In this document: positions 19,209 through 27,666 of the stretch, one piece after another | How positions within the stretch are numbered: position 1 is the stretch's first letter | Layout of the letters: each line of letters opens with the position of its first letter | Made by a program: the position numbers and the translations under genes | DNA from: an uncultured Myroides sp. | GTDB lineage: Bacteria; Bacteroidota; Bacteroidia; Flavobacteriales; Flavobacteriaceae | Direction of reading: 5' to 3' | NCBI GenBank assembly: GCA_913777665.1 | Contig: CAJYTF010000005.1 | Span: forward strand, 62,001-126,000 | DNA: 64,000 bases | The notes under the pieces: generated by a model | What the model saw: only the letters and a program-made list of their open reading frames with translations | Databases searched by the model: none | What the model was told of the DNA's origin: nothing

Positions 19209-20042
19209 ATGCAGCAAATCATATATTTTATTACAAAAAACAGTACTAAGCTACTGTTTTTGCTGCTTTTAGTAGTTTCATTGTATCTAACCGTACAAAC
19301 GCACTCGTATCATCAAAGTCAAATGCTGCACAGTGCCAATGTTGTATCTGGTACTATTTATGAAAAAACCAATAGCATTACCGAATATTTACATTTAAAA
19401 GACGAAAATAACCGTTTGGCAGAAGAAAATGCCAAAATGAAACAGATCTTGTACAATAGCCAATTGATTATTGATAGCACTTTTGCGGTGAATCCGGAAA
19501 TACGTTTTGCCCAAGATTATAAACTGTTTAATGCAAAAATCATTAAAAATTCGTATTTTAAGAAAGAAAATTATTTAACCATTAAAGGCGGTAAAGTTAA
19601 CGGCATTAAAAAAGATATGGGTGTAATAAACTCTAAAGGAGTTATTGGTATTGTTGAAAATGTTTCAAAAAATTACGCAACCGTACAAAGTATCTTAAAT
19701 ACGCATACTAAAATTGGTGCAAAAGTGAGTAATACCAATCACTTTGGAACTATTACTTGGGACGGAAAAAATGCGGGCTATGTACAGTTAATGGATATTC
19801 CAAAATTGGCAGCATTGCGTAAAGGCGATTCTATTGTAACAGGTGGAATTTCTACTATTTTTCCTGAAAATGTTCCAGTTGGTTTGGTTGATAAAGTATT
19901 TACCTCTAAAAATTCGAATTTTTACACGATCAGCGTGCGCTTGTTTAACGACATGACGAATATTAGTTCGGTTTATTTAATAGAACACGTTCACATTAAA
20001 GAAGTTACAGAATTAGAAGAACAAACAGTAAGCGATGAATAA
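19209..20042 (+). CDS. mreC: Rod shape-determining protein MreC
   Basis: A 277-residue protein with one N-terminal membrane helix (about 12-28), a short coiled coil (about 58-85) and a beta-rich periplasmic domain (about 105-265) holding the family motifs MGVINSKGVIGIVENVSKNYATV and GDSIVTGGISTIFPENVPVG. MreC links cytoplasmic MreB with PBP2-RodA. Its last 8 bases overlap the mreD start, consistent with translational coupling. Confidence 0.95.
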   Translation: MQQIIYFITKNSTKLLFLLLLVVSLYLTVQTHSYHQSQMLHSANVVSGTIYEKTNSITEYLHLKDENNRLAEENAKMKQILYNSQLIIDSTFAVNPEIRFAQDYKLFNAKIIKNSYFKKENYLTIKGGKVNGIKKDMGVINSKGVIGIVENVSKNYATVQSILNTHTKIGAKVSNTNHFGTITWDGKNAGYVQLMDIPKLAALRKGDSIVTGGISTIFPENVPVGLVDKVFTSKNSNFYTISVRLFNDMTNISSVYLIEHVHIKEVTELEEQTVSDE

Positions 20043-20541
20043 TACCACAATTTTAAATACATTCCGTTTTATTGTTCTTGTATTTTTTCAGGTAACAGTA
20101 TTCAATAACATTCATTTTTTTGGATTTGTAACGCCGTATCCGTACATTTTGTTCATCCTTTTGTATCCGTTAAATACAAACCGACATTTATTTTTGATTT
20201 TTAGTTTTTTGTTGGGATTAATTCTGGATATCTTTAATAATTCGGGCGGTGTGCACACTACAGCCTGCATTACGTTGGCATTTGTTCGTGAAAACCTGTT
20301 AAAAATGGCATTTGGTTACAGTTACGAATTTCACATGATGCGTATTACCGATAAATTTTCATCAGAATTGGTAACCTACGTTGTAACCAGCGTTTTAATT
20401 CATCATACCCTATTAATTAGTTTAGAAGTTTTTAACTTTAACTTTATTCTGGAGATTTTACTGCGCATTGTAACATCGTCTGCCTTTACAATTATCCTAA
20501 TATTTTTAATCATCGGATTAATTAAATCGCCTCGAAAATGA
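20035..20541 (+). CDS. mreD: Rod shape-determining protein MreD
   Basis: A 168-residue integral membrane protein with about five hydrophobic helices, positioned exactly where mreD is expected. The FVTPYPYILFILLYPL and LGLILDIFNNSGGVHTTACI segments fit the family (P-x-x-x-x-x-x-L-x-P and G-L-x-x-D). It overlaps both mreC (8 bases) and the PBP2 gene (ATGA), so the three are translated as a unit. Confidence 0.92.
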   Translation: MNNTTILNTFRFIVLVFFQVTVFNNIHFFGFVTPYPYILFILLYPLNTNRHLFLIFSFLLGLILDIFNNSGGVHTTACITLAFVRENLLKMAFGYSYEFHMMRITDKFSSELVTYVVTSVLIHHTLLISLEVFNFNFILEILLRIVTSSAFTIILIFLIIGLIKSPRK

Positions 20542-22454
20542 GAAAACTTCTGTTTCCCATAATTGTAATCACCGCTGCAATAATCATTGTGGCAAGGCTT
20601 TTTTATTTACAGATTGTCGATGATTCTTTCTTGAAGAAAGCTGATATGAATGCCTTAAAAATTGTGTACGAATATCCAGAACGCGGCTATATTTACGATC
20701 GTACCGGGCAGTTGATGGTGGCAAACCAGCCAAGTTACGATATCATGGTTATTCCTAACGAAGCAAAAAATATTGATACGCTTGAAATATGCTCCATTCT
20801 TGAAATTACGAAAGACGATTATATCAAGAAATTAGAAAAAGCAAAGGTATATTCGCCAAGATTGCCATCGGTTTTTCTGGCACAGTTAACCAAAACCGAA
20901 TTTGCTGCTTTTCAGGAAAAGATCCGTCATTTTAAAGGATTTTATATTCAGAAAAGAAATTTGCGTGATTACCAGGTTGATTTTGGAGCAAATGTTTTTG
21001 GATACATCCGTCAGATCAATGAAATGGAACTAAAAAAACGTCCGTACTACAAATCGGGTGAATTGATTGGTATGCGTGGTGTGGAACAAGCTTATGAGGA
21101 AGATTTACGAGGAATTCGTGGCGTTCATTACATTCAAAAAGATAAATTCAATAAAGAAATTGGTCCTTTTAAAGAAGGAATTTATGATACCGTTGCCGTA
21201 AAAGGAAACGATGTTACCATTACAATTGATAAAGATTTGCAAAAATACGGCGAAGAATTAATGATTCGCAAACGTGGTGGAATTGTAGCTATTGAGCCAA
21301 AAACGGGCGAGATTTTAGCATTGGTTACAGCACCGTCTTACGATCCGGGAATGTTGGTTGGGCGTGATCGTTCTAAAAATTACACCAAAATCGACAGTAT
21401 TCCGGGAAAACCTTTCTTTGATAAAGTATTACAAGGGCAATTTCCTCCAGGATCTCCTTTTAAAATTTTAACTGGATTAATCGGTTTGCAAGAAGAAGTG
21501 ATTGATACACAAACGGGATTTTCATGTAGCCATGGTTTTTATGTTGGAGGCAGATTTATGAAATGTCACGACGCTGGAACGTGGAATCTTCACCCTGCTA
21601 TTGCTAAATCTTGTAATACCTATTTTGCACAAACCTATATGCGCATTATCAATAAATATCCAACATCATCACAAGGCGTCGATGCCTGGTATAATCATTT
21701 AAAAAGCTTTGGATTAGATCAGTATATGGGTTATGATCTGCCATCTGGTCAAAAAGGTAGAATTCCAACATCAGATTATTATAACAAACAATACAAAGGC
21801 TGGAACTGGAAAAGTTCTACAATTGTTTCAAATTCAATTGGTCAGGGCGAGGTTGTAATGACGCCTATACAATTGGCAAATGTAATGTGTGCTGTTGCAA
21901 ACGAAGGTTATTATTATACACCTCACATTATCAAAAAAATCGAGAATAAACAAATCGATAAATCGTTCATTCAGAAAAAACAAACTACAATCGATAAACA
22001 GCATTTCAGACCTGTAATTGAAGGTTTGGCTGAAGTTTATAAAACAGGAACTGCAAGCCGATTACAAATTCCAGACATTAATATTTGCGGTAAAACGGGA
22101 ACGGTAGAAAACTTTGCGACAGTTGACGGTGAGAAAGTAAAACTGCAAGATCACTCGGTATTCCTGGCTTTTGCACCTAAAGAAAATCCTAAAATTGTTA
22201 TAGCGGTTTTTATTGAAAACGGTAGCTGGGGAGCAAGTTGGGCAGGACCTATTGCTTCGTTAATGATCGAAAAATATCTGAAGAAAGAAATTACCCGTAC
22301 CGATTTAGAAAAACGTATGTTAGAAGGTGATTTATCTGCAAATTATATTTTAAAAGATATTTCGGATAAACAAAGGGAAGAAAAAGACCGTTTAATACGT
22401 TTAGAAAAAGAGCGTCAGTTAAAATTAAAAGCCAAGCAAAATGGTAAAAACTAA
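20538..22454 (+). CDS. mrdA: Penicillin-binding protein 2, transpeptidase
   Basis: The class B PBP of cell elongation, 638 residues: an N-terminal membrane anchor, a dimerisation/pedestal region with the motif YPERGYIYDRTGQLM, and the transpeptidase domain. The active-site motifs are SPFK (Ser306, Lys309), SCN (358-360) and KTGT (519-522). It crosslinks peptidoglycan with the glycan polymerase RodA, whose gene overlaps its 3' end by 14 bases. The C-terminus ends in a charged coiled tail. Confidence 0.96.
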   Translation: MRKLLFPIIVITAAIIIVARLFYLQIVDDSFLKKADMNALKIVYEYPERGYIYDRTGQLMVANQPSYDIMVIPNEAKNIDTLEICSILEITKDDYIKKLEKAKVYSPRLPSVFLAQLTKTEFAAFQEKIRHFKGFYIQKRNLRDYQVDFGANVFGYIRQINEMELKKRPYYKSGELIGMRGVEQAYEEDLRGIRGVHYIQKDKFNKEIGPFKEGIYDTVAVKGNDVTITIDKDLQKYGEELMIRKRGGIVAIEPKTGEILALVTAPSYDPGMLVGRDRSKNYTKIDSIPGKPFFDKVLQGQFPPGSPFKILTGLIGLQEEVIDTQTGFSCSHGFYVGGRFMKCHDAGTWNLHPAIAKSCNTYFAQTYMRIINKYPTSSQGVDAWYNHLKSFGLDQYMGYDLPSGQKGRIPTSDYYNKQYKGWNWKSSTIVSNSIGQGEVVMTPIQLANVMCAVANEGYYYTPHIIKKIENKQIDKSFIQKKQTTIDKQHFRPVIEGLAEVYKTGTASRLQIPDINICGKTGTVENFATVDGEKVKLQDHSVFLAFAPKENPKIVIAVFIENGSWGASWAGPIASLMIEKYLKKEITRTDLEKRMLEGDLSANYILKDISDKQREEKDRLIRLEKERQLKLKAKQNGKN

Positions 22455-23715
22455 ACATTTAGAAAACCAAAGCGTAATTGCCAATGTAGATTGGTTAAGC
22501 ATATTTTTGTATGCCGTGCTTGTTATTTTTGGCTGGATGAACATTTACTCGGCGTCTTTACCATTAGAAGAAACATCAATTTTTGATTTGGGTCAGATCT
22601 ACGGAAAACAATTATTGTTTATAGGATTAACCATCCCTATGATCATCGTGCTGCTTTCGTTAGACACCAAAGTCTATGAAAAATATTCCCTTATTTATTA
22701 TGTTATTGGCATTGTTCTATTGATGGGATTATTCGTTTTCGGTAAAACCATTAAAGGTCAAACCAACTGGTATCAGTTTGGCGGAATCAGTTTACAACCA
22801 TCGGAATTTGCTAAAATAGGCACTGCTTTGTTTCTTTCTAAATACATTACCGAAAGTCAAACTACCTTTCAAACACTAAAAGAACAAGCCATTGCAATGG
22901 GAATCATTTTTTTACCTGTTGCTTTTATCATGCTGCAACCCGATGCCGGATCAGCAATGATTTTTGCTGTTTTGTTTTTGGTGTTATATCGCGAAGGTTT
23001 TCCGGGCTGGTATTTATGGACAGGTTTTTTAGCCATACTGTTGTTCATTTTAGCGTTAGTCATTCAACCTGTTTTTCTTATACTTTTAATAGTTGCAGGT
23101 TGCGTTGTACATTTTTTCTATAACAAAACCATTAGCAGAAATCCTTTTATCTATGCTATTTTAGCAGTAATCATGAGTGGTTTTGTATTTTCTGTTGATT
23201 ATGTTTTTGACAATGTTTTAGAACCTCATCAAAAAGACCGTATTAATGTATTGTTGGGCGATGATGTTAACATGAAGAAAGAAGGATACAACTTAAATCA
23301 GTCAATGATTGCGATTGGTTCCGGCGGATGGATCGGCAAAGGATTTTTAGAAGGAACACAAACAAAAGGCGGATTTGTACCTGAACAACATACCGATTAT
23401 ATTTTTACAACCGTGGGCGAAGAATGGGGTTTTGCGGGATCAATAGTCGTAATTGCCTGCTTTATCACATTAGTGTTGCGAATTGTTTATTTATCGGAAA
23501 AACAAAAAAATAATTTCGCCCGAATTTACGGCTATTGCGTAGCCGCCATTTTGTTTATGCACTTTTTTGTAAATGTATCCATGCTTATTGGAATTTTCCC
23601 AACCATCGGGGTTCCGTTACCATTTTTTAGTTACGGTGGATCAAGTTTAATTGCCTTTACCCTTTTATTGTTCATCTTTTTAAAGTTAGATGCCAATAAA
23701 GTAAACGAATGGTAA
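22441..23715 (+). CDS. rodA: Rod shape-determining protein RodA (SEDS glycosyltransferase)
   Basis: A multi-pass SEDS-family peptidoglycan polymerase of 424 residues. Typical features are WYQFGGISLQPSEFAKIG, LLQPDAGSAM-type segment (MLQPDAGSAMIF), FVPEQHTDYIFTTVGEEWGF (with the catalytic Asp in the H-T-D), and the C-terminal IGVPLPFFSYGGSS. It is the last gene of the mreBCD-mrdA-rodA operon. Confidence 0.96.
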   Translation: MVKTKHLENQSVIANVDWLSIFLYAVLVIFGWMNIYSASLPLEETSIFDLGQIYGKQLLFIGLTIPMIIVLLSLDTKVYEKYSLIYYVIGIVLLMGLFVFGKTIKGQTNWYQFGGISLQPSEFAKIGTALFLSKYITESQTTFQTLKEQAIAMGIIFLPVAFIMLQPDAGSAMIFAVLFLVLYREGFPGWYLWTGFLAILLFILALVIQPVFLILLIVAGCVVHFFYNKTISRNPFIYAILAVIMSGFVFSVDYVFDNVLEPHQKDRINVLLGDDVNMKKEGYNLNQSMIAIGSGGWIGKGFLEGTQTKGGFVPEQHTDYIFTTVGEEWGFAGSIVVIACFITLVLRIVYLSEKQKNNFARIYGYCVAAILFMHFFVNVSMLIGIFPTIGVPLPFFSYGGSSLIAFTLLLFIFLKLDANKVNEW

Positions 23716-23775
23716 GCTGGCATACATTTTGTCTAATCAGAATAAAATTTTAATTTTACAAAAAATATTTACAAG

Positions 23776-24417
23776 ATGAAAAAAGTTGTTTTATTCACTT
23801 GTGTTGTAATGGGCATAAATTTTACAACGCAGGCACAAGTAAACGCAACCACACAAACGGTTGCTAACGATACCCTTAATGCTTTACCGGCAGTAGAAAC
23901 AGCTGTTAGTACAACAGCTGTTAGTACAACTGCTGCTACAACAACAGCTACCGCAACTGCTGTTACAACTGCAACTAATTTCGATGCAGAAATTTTGAAG
24001 GCAGAAAAAGCCCGCCAACAAGCAGAAGAAAAATTAGCAAAACAAGAAGCAGATGCTGCCAAACGTGCAAAGAAAAAAGCAGAAAAAGAAGCAAAAGCTG
24101 CACAAAAAAAACAAAAGGAGTTTGAAAAAGAGCAAAAGCAAAAAATAAAAGTAGAGAAACAAGCTGCTAAAAAAGAAAAAAATATTGCTAAAGCAGAAAG
24201 CAACCTTAAAAAAGCCGAAAACAATTTACGTAAAGCTGAAATGAAGTTCGAAGAAGCTAAAAATGAATTTGAGCGTAAAAAGCTGAAAAACAAAATGGAT
24301 TTTGAAAAGGAAATTAAAGAAAAATCCAAATTAGTTAAAATGGAAACAAAAGTTTCTGAACTTAAACTAAAAGTAAACAAACAAGAGCTTGAATTGAAAA
24401 AAGCTCAGATTAAATAA
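23776..24417 (+). CDS. Secreted Thr/Ala-rich and Lys/Glu coiled-coil protein
   Basis: A 213-residue protein of unknown family. A signal peptide (about 1-21, ending T-T-Q-A-Q) is followed by a Thr/Ala/Val-rich low-complexity stretch (about 22-72), partly encoded by two exact copies of a 15-base unit at 23901-23930. The rest (about 75-213) is a nearly continuous charged coiled coil of Lys, Glu and Ala. It resembles structural periplasmic or TolA-like linker proteins only in composition. It follows rodA by 60 bases and may be read with the rod operon. The low complexity makes any family assignment unsafe. Confidence 0.6.
   Translation: MKKVVLFTCVVMGINFTTQAQVNATTQTVANDTLNALPAVETAVSTTAVSTTAATTTATATAVTTATNFDAEILKAEKARQQAEEKLAKQEADAAKRAKKKAEKEAKAAQKKQKEFEKEQKQKIKVEKQAAKKEKNIAKAESNLKKAENNLRKAEMKFEEAKNEFERKKLKNKMDFEKEIKEKSKLVKMETKVSELKLKVNKQELELKKAQIK
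23901..23930 (+). repeat. Tandem 15-base repeat in the Thr-rich region
   Basis: AGCTGTTAGTACAAC occurs twice in exact tandem and is followed by further degenerate GCTGNTACAAC-like units. The length is a multiple of three, so copy-number change would keep the frame. Confidence 0.75.
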
Positions 24418-24448
24418 AAAAATTCCTGCACAATGCAGGAATTTTTTT
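24416..24448. terminator. Bidirectional terminator between the coiled-coil gene and tcdA
   Basis: The arms 24416-24430 and 24434-24448 (AAAAAAATTCCTGCA and its complement) enclose a three-base loop, with A and T runs on either side. It sits exactly between the two convergent stop codons. Confidence 0.85.
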
Positions 24449-25164
24449 TATCTCTTCAACAAATATCTAATTACTGTTTCGGCACTATGAAGCCCAAATA
24501 AACCGGGCATCCAACTGTTTGTTCCAAAAAACGATTTTTTAAAGTTCGATCCGTCTGTCATTTTTAAACTGCTTTCGTCTGGTTTTTCTAAAGAGAAAAC
24601 GGCTTTAACTCCGCTGCTTATTCCCATTTTTCGCAAACGTTTTCTAATAACTTTTGCAAGCGGACAAACATCGGTTTTACTAATGTCTTTCACAACCACT
24701 TTATTTGCAAGCATTTTACCGCCTGCACCCATATTTGAAATCACCTTTACTCCTGCTTTTTTTGCTGCAACAATTAAATTAAGTTTTGGAGTAATACTGT
24801 CGATACAATCTAAAACGTAATCAAAATCTTTTGTGACAATTTCGGTAGCACGTTCGGGCGATAAAAATTCCTGAACACGCGTTAAGTTTAATTCCGGATT
24901 TATATCCATTAATCTATCACCAACTATTTCCACTTTTGGTTTCCCAACGGTTGAATGTAACGCGGGTAATTGTCTGTTAACATTGGTAATATCAACCGTA
25001 TCGCCATCAACAATCGTTACATTGCCAACACCTGCACGTACAATAAATTCGGCTGCAAACGATCCTACACCGCCTAAACCGACAATTAAAACGTTTGCAT
25101 TTTTTAAAATCTCAATTCCTTCTGGTTTAAATAATAATTCTGCTCTTTCCTGCCAAACAGCCAT
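24448..25164 (-). CDS. tcdA: tRNA threonylcarbamoyladenosine dehydratase TcdA
   Basis: An E1-like/ThiF-fold ATPase of 238 residues that cyclises t6A37 of tRNA to ct6A. It shows the nucleotide-binding GLGGVGS at residues 29-35, VDGDTVDITNVNRQLPAL with the conserved Asp and Arg, and the C-terminal segment NSWMPGLFGLHSAETVIRYLL specific to the TcdA/CsdL group. It is the first of three leftward-transcribed genes in order of position from the left; the TatD-like and DUF1684 genes lie upstream on the same strand. Confidence 0.92.
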   Translation of the reverse strand: MAVWQERAELLFKPEGIEILKNANVLIVGLGGVGSFAAEFIVRAGVGNVTIVDGDTVDITNVNRQLPALHSTVGKPKVEIVGDRLMDINPELNLTRVQEFLSPERATEIVTKDFDYVLDCIDSITPKLNLIVAAKKAGVKVISNMGAGGKMLANKVVVKDISKTDVCPLAKVIRKRLRKMGISSGVKAVFSLEKPDESSLKMTDGSNFKKSFFGTNSWMPGLFGLHSAETVIRYLLKR

Positions 25165-25212
25165 TTAATAATAAATTGTGTAAATTTCTTCGATCGAAAA
25201 ATCGATTCCCTT

Positions 25213-25848
25213 TTACTGGTTAAAAACTCTGTTATAATTTTCGTTAATTATAGGTTCTAAATTTCTATTTAAAACACGTTCTGCTTTGCTGTACACTTCA
25301 AAAATCGTTTGATCGATCATATCGGTTTCTAAAAAAAGTTGAGTTAACGGAATGGTCTTCAGTACATTTCCCAATTCCGGATTTTGCAACAGATATTTTC
25401 CAAACGATAAATAAAATCCGTTCTTAATCAAACTTTCGGCAACCTGACTATTCTTTGAAAAACCGTGAATAACCATTGGAATAGTAAGCTTTAATTCTTT
25501 TTTGATCTTGATGATTTCCTGATAAGCCGCAACGCAGTGCAAAATTACCGGTTTTTTATATTTTTCGGCTAAAAGCAACTGCGGAATTAAAATTTTTTTT
25601 TGAATTTCTATCGAAGTTTCTATTCGTTTGTCCAACCCACACTCGCCTACCGCCTTAAAATTTGGATATTGAATTGTATTTTCAATCACAGTTAAATCAT
25701 CTAAAAAAGTATTCTCGTTTAGATACCAAGGATGAATTCCGACAGTAAAATTGGGTAATTCAGCATTTATTTCGTTTGGATATTGATTAACCAATTCTAC
25801 AATTTCACTATTGTTTGAAAACGTATGTGTATGAATATTGTAATGCAT
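25213..25848 (-). CDS. TatD-family metal-dependent hydrolase
   Basis: A 211-residue amidohydrolase-fold protein, shorter than canonical TatD (about 260). The N-terminal metal motif HTHTF, the VGIHPWY and AVGECGLD segments, VILHC (metal His) and LETD near the C-terminus are all present, so the metal-binding residues look intact. Such proteins are DNases or hydrolases in nucleic-acid quality control. It lies between the tcdA and DUF1684 genes; the start is 3 bases before the DUF1684 stop. Confidence 0.85.
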   Translation of the reverse strand: MHYNIHTHTFSNNSEIVELVNQYPNEINAELPNFTVGIHPWYLNENTFLDDLTVIENTIQYPNFKAVGECGLDKRIETSIEIQKKILIPQLLLAEKYKKPVILHCVAAYQEIIKIKKELKLTIPMVIHGFSKNSQVAESLIKNGFYLSFGKYLLQNPELGNVLKTIPLTQLFLETDMIDQTIFEVYSKAERVLNRNLEPIINENYNRVFNQ

Positions 25849-25851
25849 AAT

Positions 25852-26436
25852 TTAGAATTTTACTCCGGCTAAAATTTCAGTTTTCAAAAAATTTACATCG
25901 GGCGTAATTGGGCAAGAATAACCAATAGTATAAGCGCAGTAAGGATGATACGCTTTGTTAAAATCTAACACAATTTCTTTTCCTTTAGGAATTTCAATAT
26001 CCAGATAACGTCCGGCTCCGTAAGTTTCATTTCCGCTGGTTTCATCGATAAAAGGCAAAAACAAATGCTTTTTGTAACCTTTCATTTTTATCAGATCAAT
26101 GTTTTGATACACTTCTAACTGAAATTTCTGATCATTAATCGTAAAATGTAAAATTCCGTAACGCTTGTAATTTGGTTGGTTTTTACCTGAAGTGGGCATT
26201 TTAAAAACCGGCTGATTTTTCAATCGTTCCAAAGTAGCTTTTACCACAAATTTTTCGTTATAAGGATAGAAATTCAATCCTTTAAAATCTTTCAACTCAT
26301 CCTCTTTTAAAGGAGTCGTTTCAATATTTAAATAGGATTCATTCAGATCTTTTTGATATTCAAGAACTTCTTTTTCATTATGTTGAGAAAAAGTTAAATT
26401 GCTACACAAAAGGAAAAAAATCAGTAATTTTCGCAT
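25852..26436 (-). CDS. DUF1684 secreted protein
   Basis: A 194-residue protein with signal peptide MRKLLIFFLLCSNLTFS and the DUF1684 core: FYPYNEKFVV, KRYGILHFTINDQKFQLEVYQN, PFIDETSGNETYGAGRYLDIE, LDFNKAYHPYCAYTIGYSCP. The function is unknown. The frame is open to 26451, but the ATG at 26436 gives a normal signal peptide. It heads a probable three-gene leftward unit. Confidence 0.85.
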   Translation of the reverse strand: MRKLLIFFLLCSNLTFSQHNEKEVLEYQKDLNESYLNIETTPLKEDELKDFKGLNFYPYNEKFVVKATLERLKNQPVFKMPTSGKNQPNYKRYGILHFTINDQKFQLEVYQNIDLIKMKGYKKHLFLPFIDETSGNETYGAGRYLDIEIPKGKEIVLDFNKAYHPYCAYTIGYSCPITPDVNFLKTEILAGVKF

Positions 26437-26492
26437 GTTATTTTTTTTCAAAATTACTATTTATTTTGTTTAACTCTTAAATATTAATTCAC

Positions 26493-27116
26493 ATGAACAA
26501 TTTTAAAAGTCTTTGTTTTATTGCTCTTTTTGGTTTTTTAGGATTTAACAGTTTTGCACAAGAAAGCAAACCGGCAAATAATCAGGAAGCTGTTCAAACC
26601 ACCTTTTCTGTTGAAATTAATGCCGATACAACGTTGGATGATCTTAAAAAGATCGAACAAATGCTGAAAGATGATTACAACGTAACGGTAAATTTTGAGA
26701 ATGTAAAGATTGTAGATGAAAAGATTGTATCGATCCGCATGCAGCTTGTGAACGGAAATCAGTCGTTTATGAAATCTATTGATAATGTTAACCGACCAAT
26801 TGATCCGTTTTCGATTAATCTTACAGGTGACAACGGAAAACATTATGTTAGTGTGAAAGGAAATTCTGAAAGAAGTCCATTAAACTTTTTTGGAAGTGAT
26901 GCTTTTTCTGCATTTGATTCATTGTCTGAAAACACCCAAAGTTTACAATCTGATTTTTTGAATTTAAACAGCGATATGAAAAAAATGTATGAAGAAATGA
27001 TGGATTCGCAAAAGAGATTTCAAGAACTTTTTAAAAATTTTCGAGAGGAAGCCAATAAAACTTCAGAGCAATTAAAAAGTGATTCCGAAACAAAAAGCAA
27101 AAATCAGTTAAAATAA
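26493..27116 (+). CDS. Small secreted protein with a domain shared with the M56 protein
   Basis: A 207-residue protein with a signal peptide (about 1-22, FNSFAQ) and a compact domain at about 46-120 (TLDDLKKIEQMLKDDYNVTVNF, then N-x-K-I, then PIDPFSINL). By eye the same domain is in the next gene (about 53-133) and in the periplasmic part of the M56 protein encoded at 36480 (about 308-388). Residues 140-207 form a helical, probably coiled-coil tail. No family name is known to me. With the following gene it is a likely pair of paralogous periplasmic proteins. Confidence 0.65.
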   Translation: MNNFKSLCFIALFGFLGFNSFAQESKPANNQEAVQTTFSVEINADTTLDDLKKIEQMLKDDYNVTVNFENVKIVDEKIVSIRMQLVNGNQSFMKSIDNVNRPIDPFSINLTGDNGKHYVSVKGNSERSPLNFFGSDAFSAFDSLSENTQSLQSDFLNLNSDMKKMYEEMMDSQKRFQELFKNFREEANKTSEQLKSDSETKSKNQLK

Positions 27117-27155
27117 AACAAGTTCATTTTACGTTATAACCAAAAACATAAAAAC

Positions 27156-27611
27156 ATGAAGAAACTTATTTGTTGTGTTATTGGGTTAACCGGATTATTT
27201 GCAAACGCGCAAGAAACAAAGGTAACATTAGAGAAACCAGAACAAAGAATTTACGCTGTTAGATCGATTGAATTCACAGGTTCTCATACAGGTTTAATAA
27301 CAGTTTCGGGAAATTCTACATTAAACGATTTAAAAGAAATTGAAAAAACAGCACAAGATTACGGAATCAGCATTTCATTTGTAAATCAAAAATACAATAG
27401 AAATCAACTGGAATATACCGAACTTTTGTACCAAAATAACGGAAAATGGGAAACATTGACTTTTGGAACTGATGATTTAAGATTATTGCCTTTTAGTATT
27501 TCATTTTCAATCGATAAAAAAGAAGGAAAGGAAACAAGAAAATTTTCAATTAAAAACAATAAAAATGATCGCTCTGGAACTTCAACAGACATCGTTTATC
27601 AAATTATCTAA
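27156..27611 (+). CDS. Small secreted protein, paralogue of the preceding gene
   Basis: A 151-residue protein with signal peptide MKKLICCVIGLTGLFANAQ. It contains the segment STLNDLKEIEKTAQDYGISI, then FVNQKY and LLPFSISFSID, which parallels the domain in the gene 40 bases upstream and in the M56 protein at 36.5 kb. Unlike the upstream paralogue it has no helical tail. The function is unknown; the layout suggests a small periplasmic or surface module. It ends with a strong hairpin terminator. Confidence 0.65.
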   Translation: MKKLICCVIGLTGLFANAQETKVTLEKPEQRIYAVRSIEFTGSHTGLITVSGNSTLNDLKEIEKTAQDYGISISFVNQKYNRNQLEYTELLYQNNGKWETLTFGTDDLRLLPFSISFSIDKKEGKETRKFSIKNNKNDRSGTSTDIVYQII

Positions 27612-27617
27612 CCAAAT

Positions 27618-27642
27618 AAAAAAGACTTTCACAGTCTTTTTT
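27618..27642 (+). terminator. Terminator after the small secreted-protein pair
   Basis: The arms AAAAAAGACT and AGTCTTTTTT with a five-base loop are followed by further T residues, directly after the stop codon at 27611. Confidence 0.8.
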
Positions 27643-27666
27643 TTAATTTTACCCTAAAATTTCGCA

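Noticed and set aside
23890..23990. A short CRISPR-like or minisatellite array
   Set aside because: The repeats are 15 bases, in frame inside a Thr/Ala-rich coding region, and have no spacers.
23769..24380. A long leftward open frame opposite the coiled-coil gene (Ser/Phe-rich)
   Set aside because: It is the antisense of a Lys/Glu/Ala-rich sequence, which gives few stops by composition. It has no family motif or promoter, and the rightward protein has a signal peptide and a terminator.
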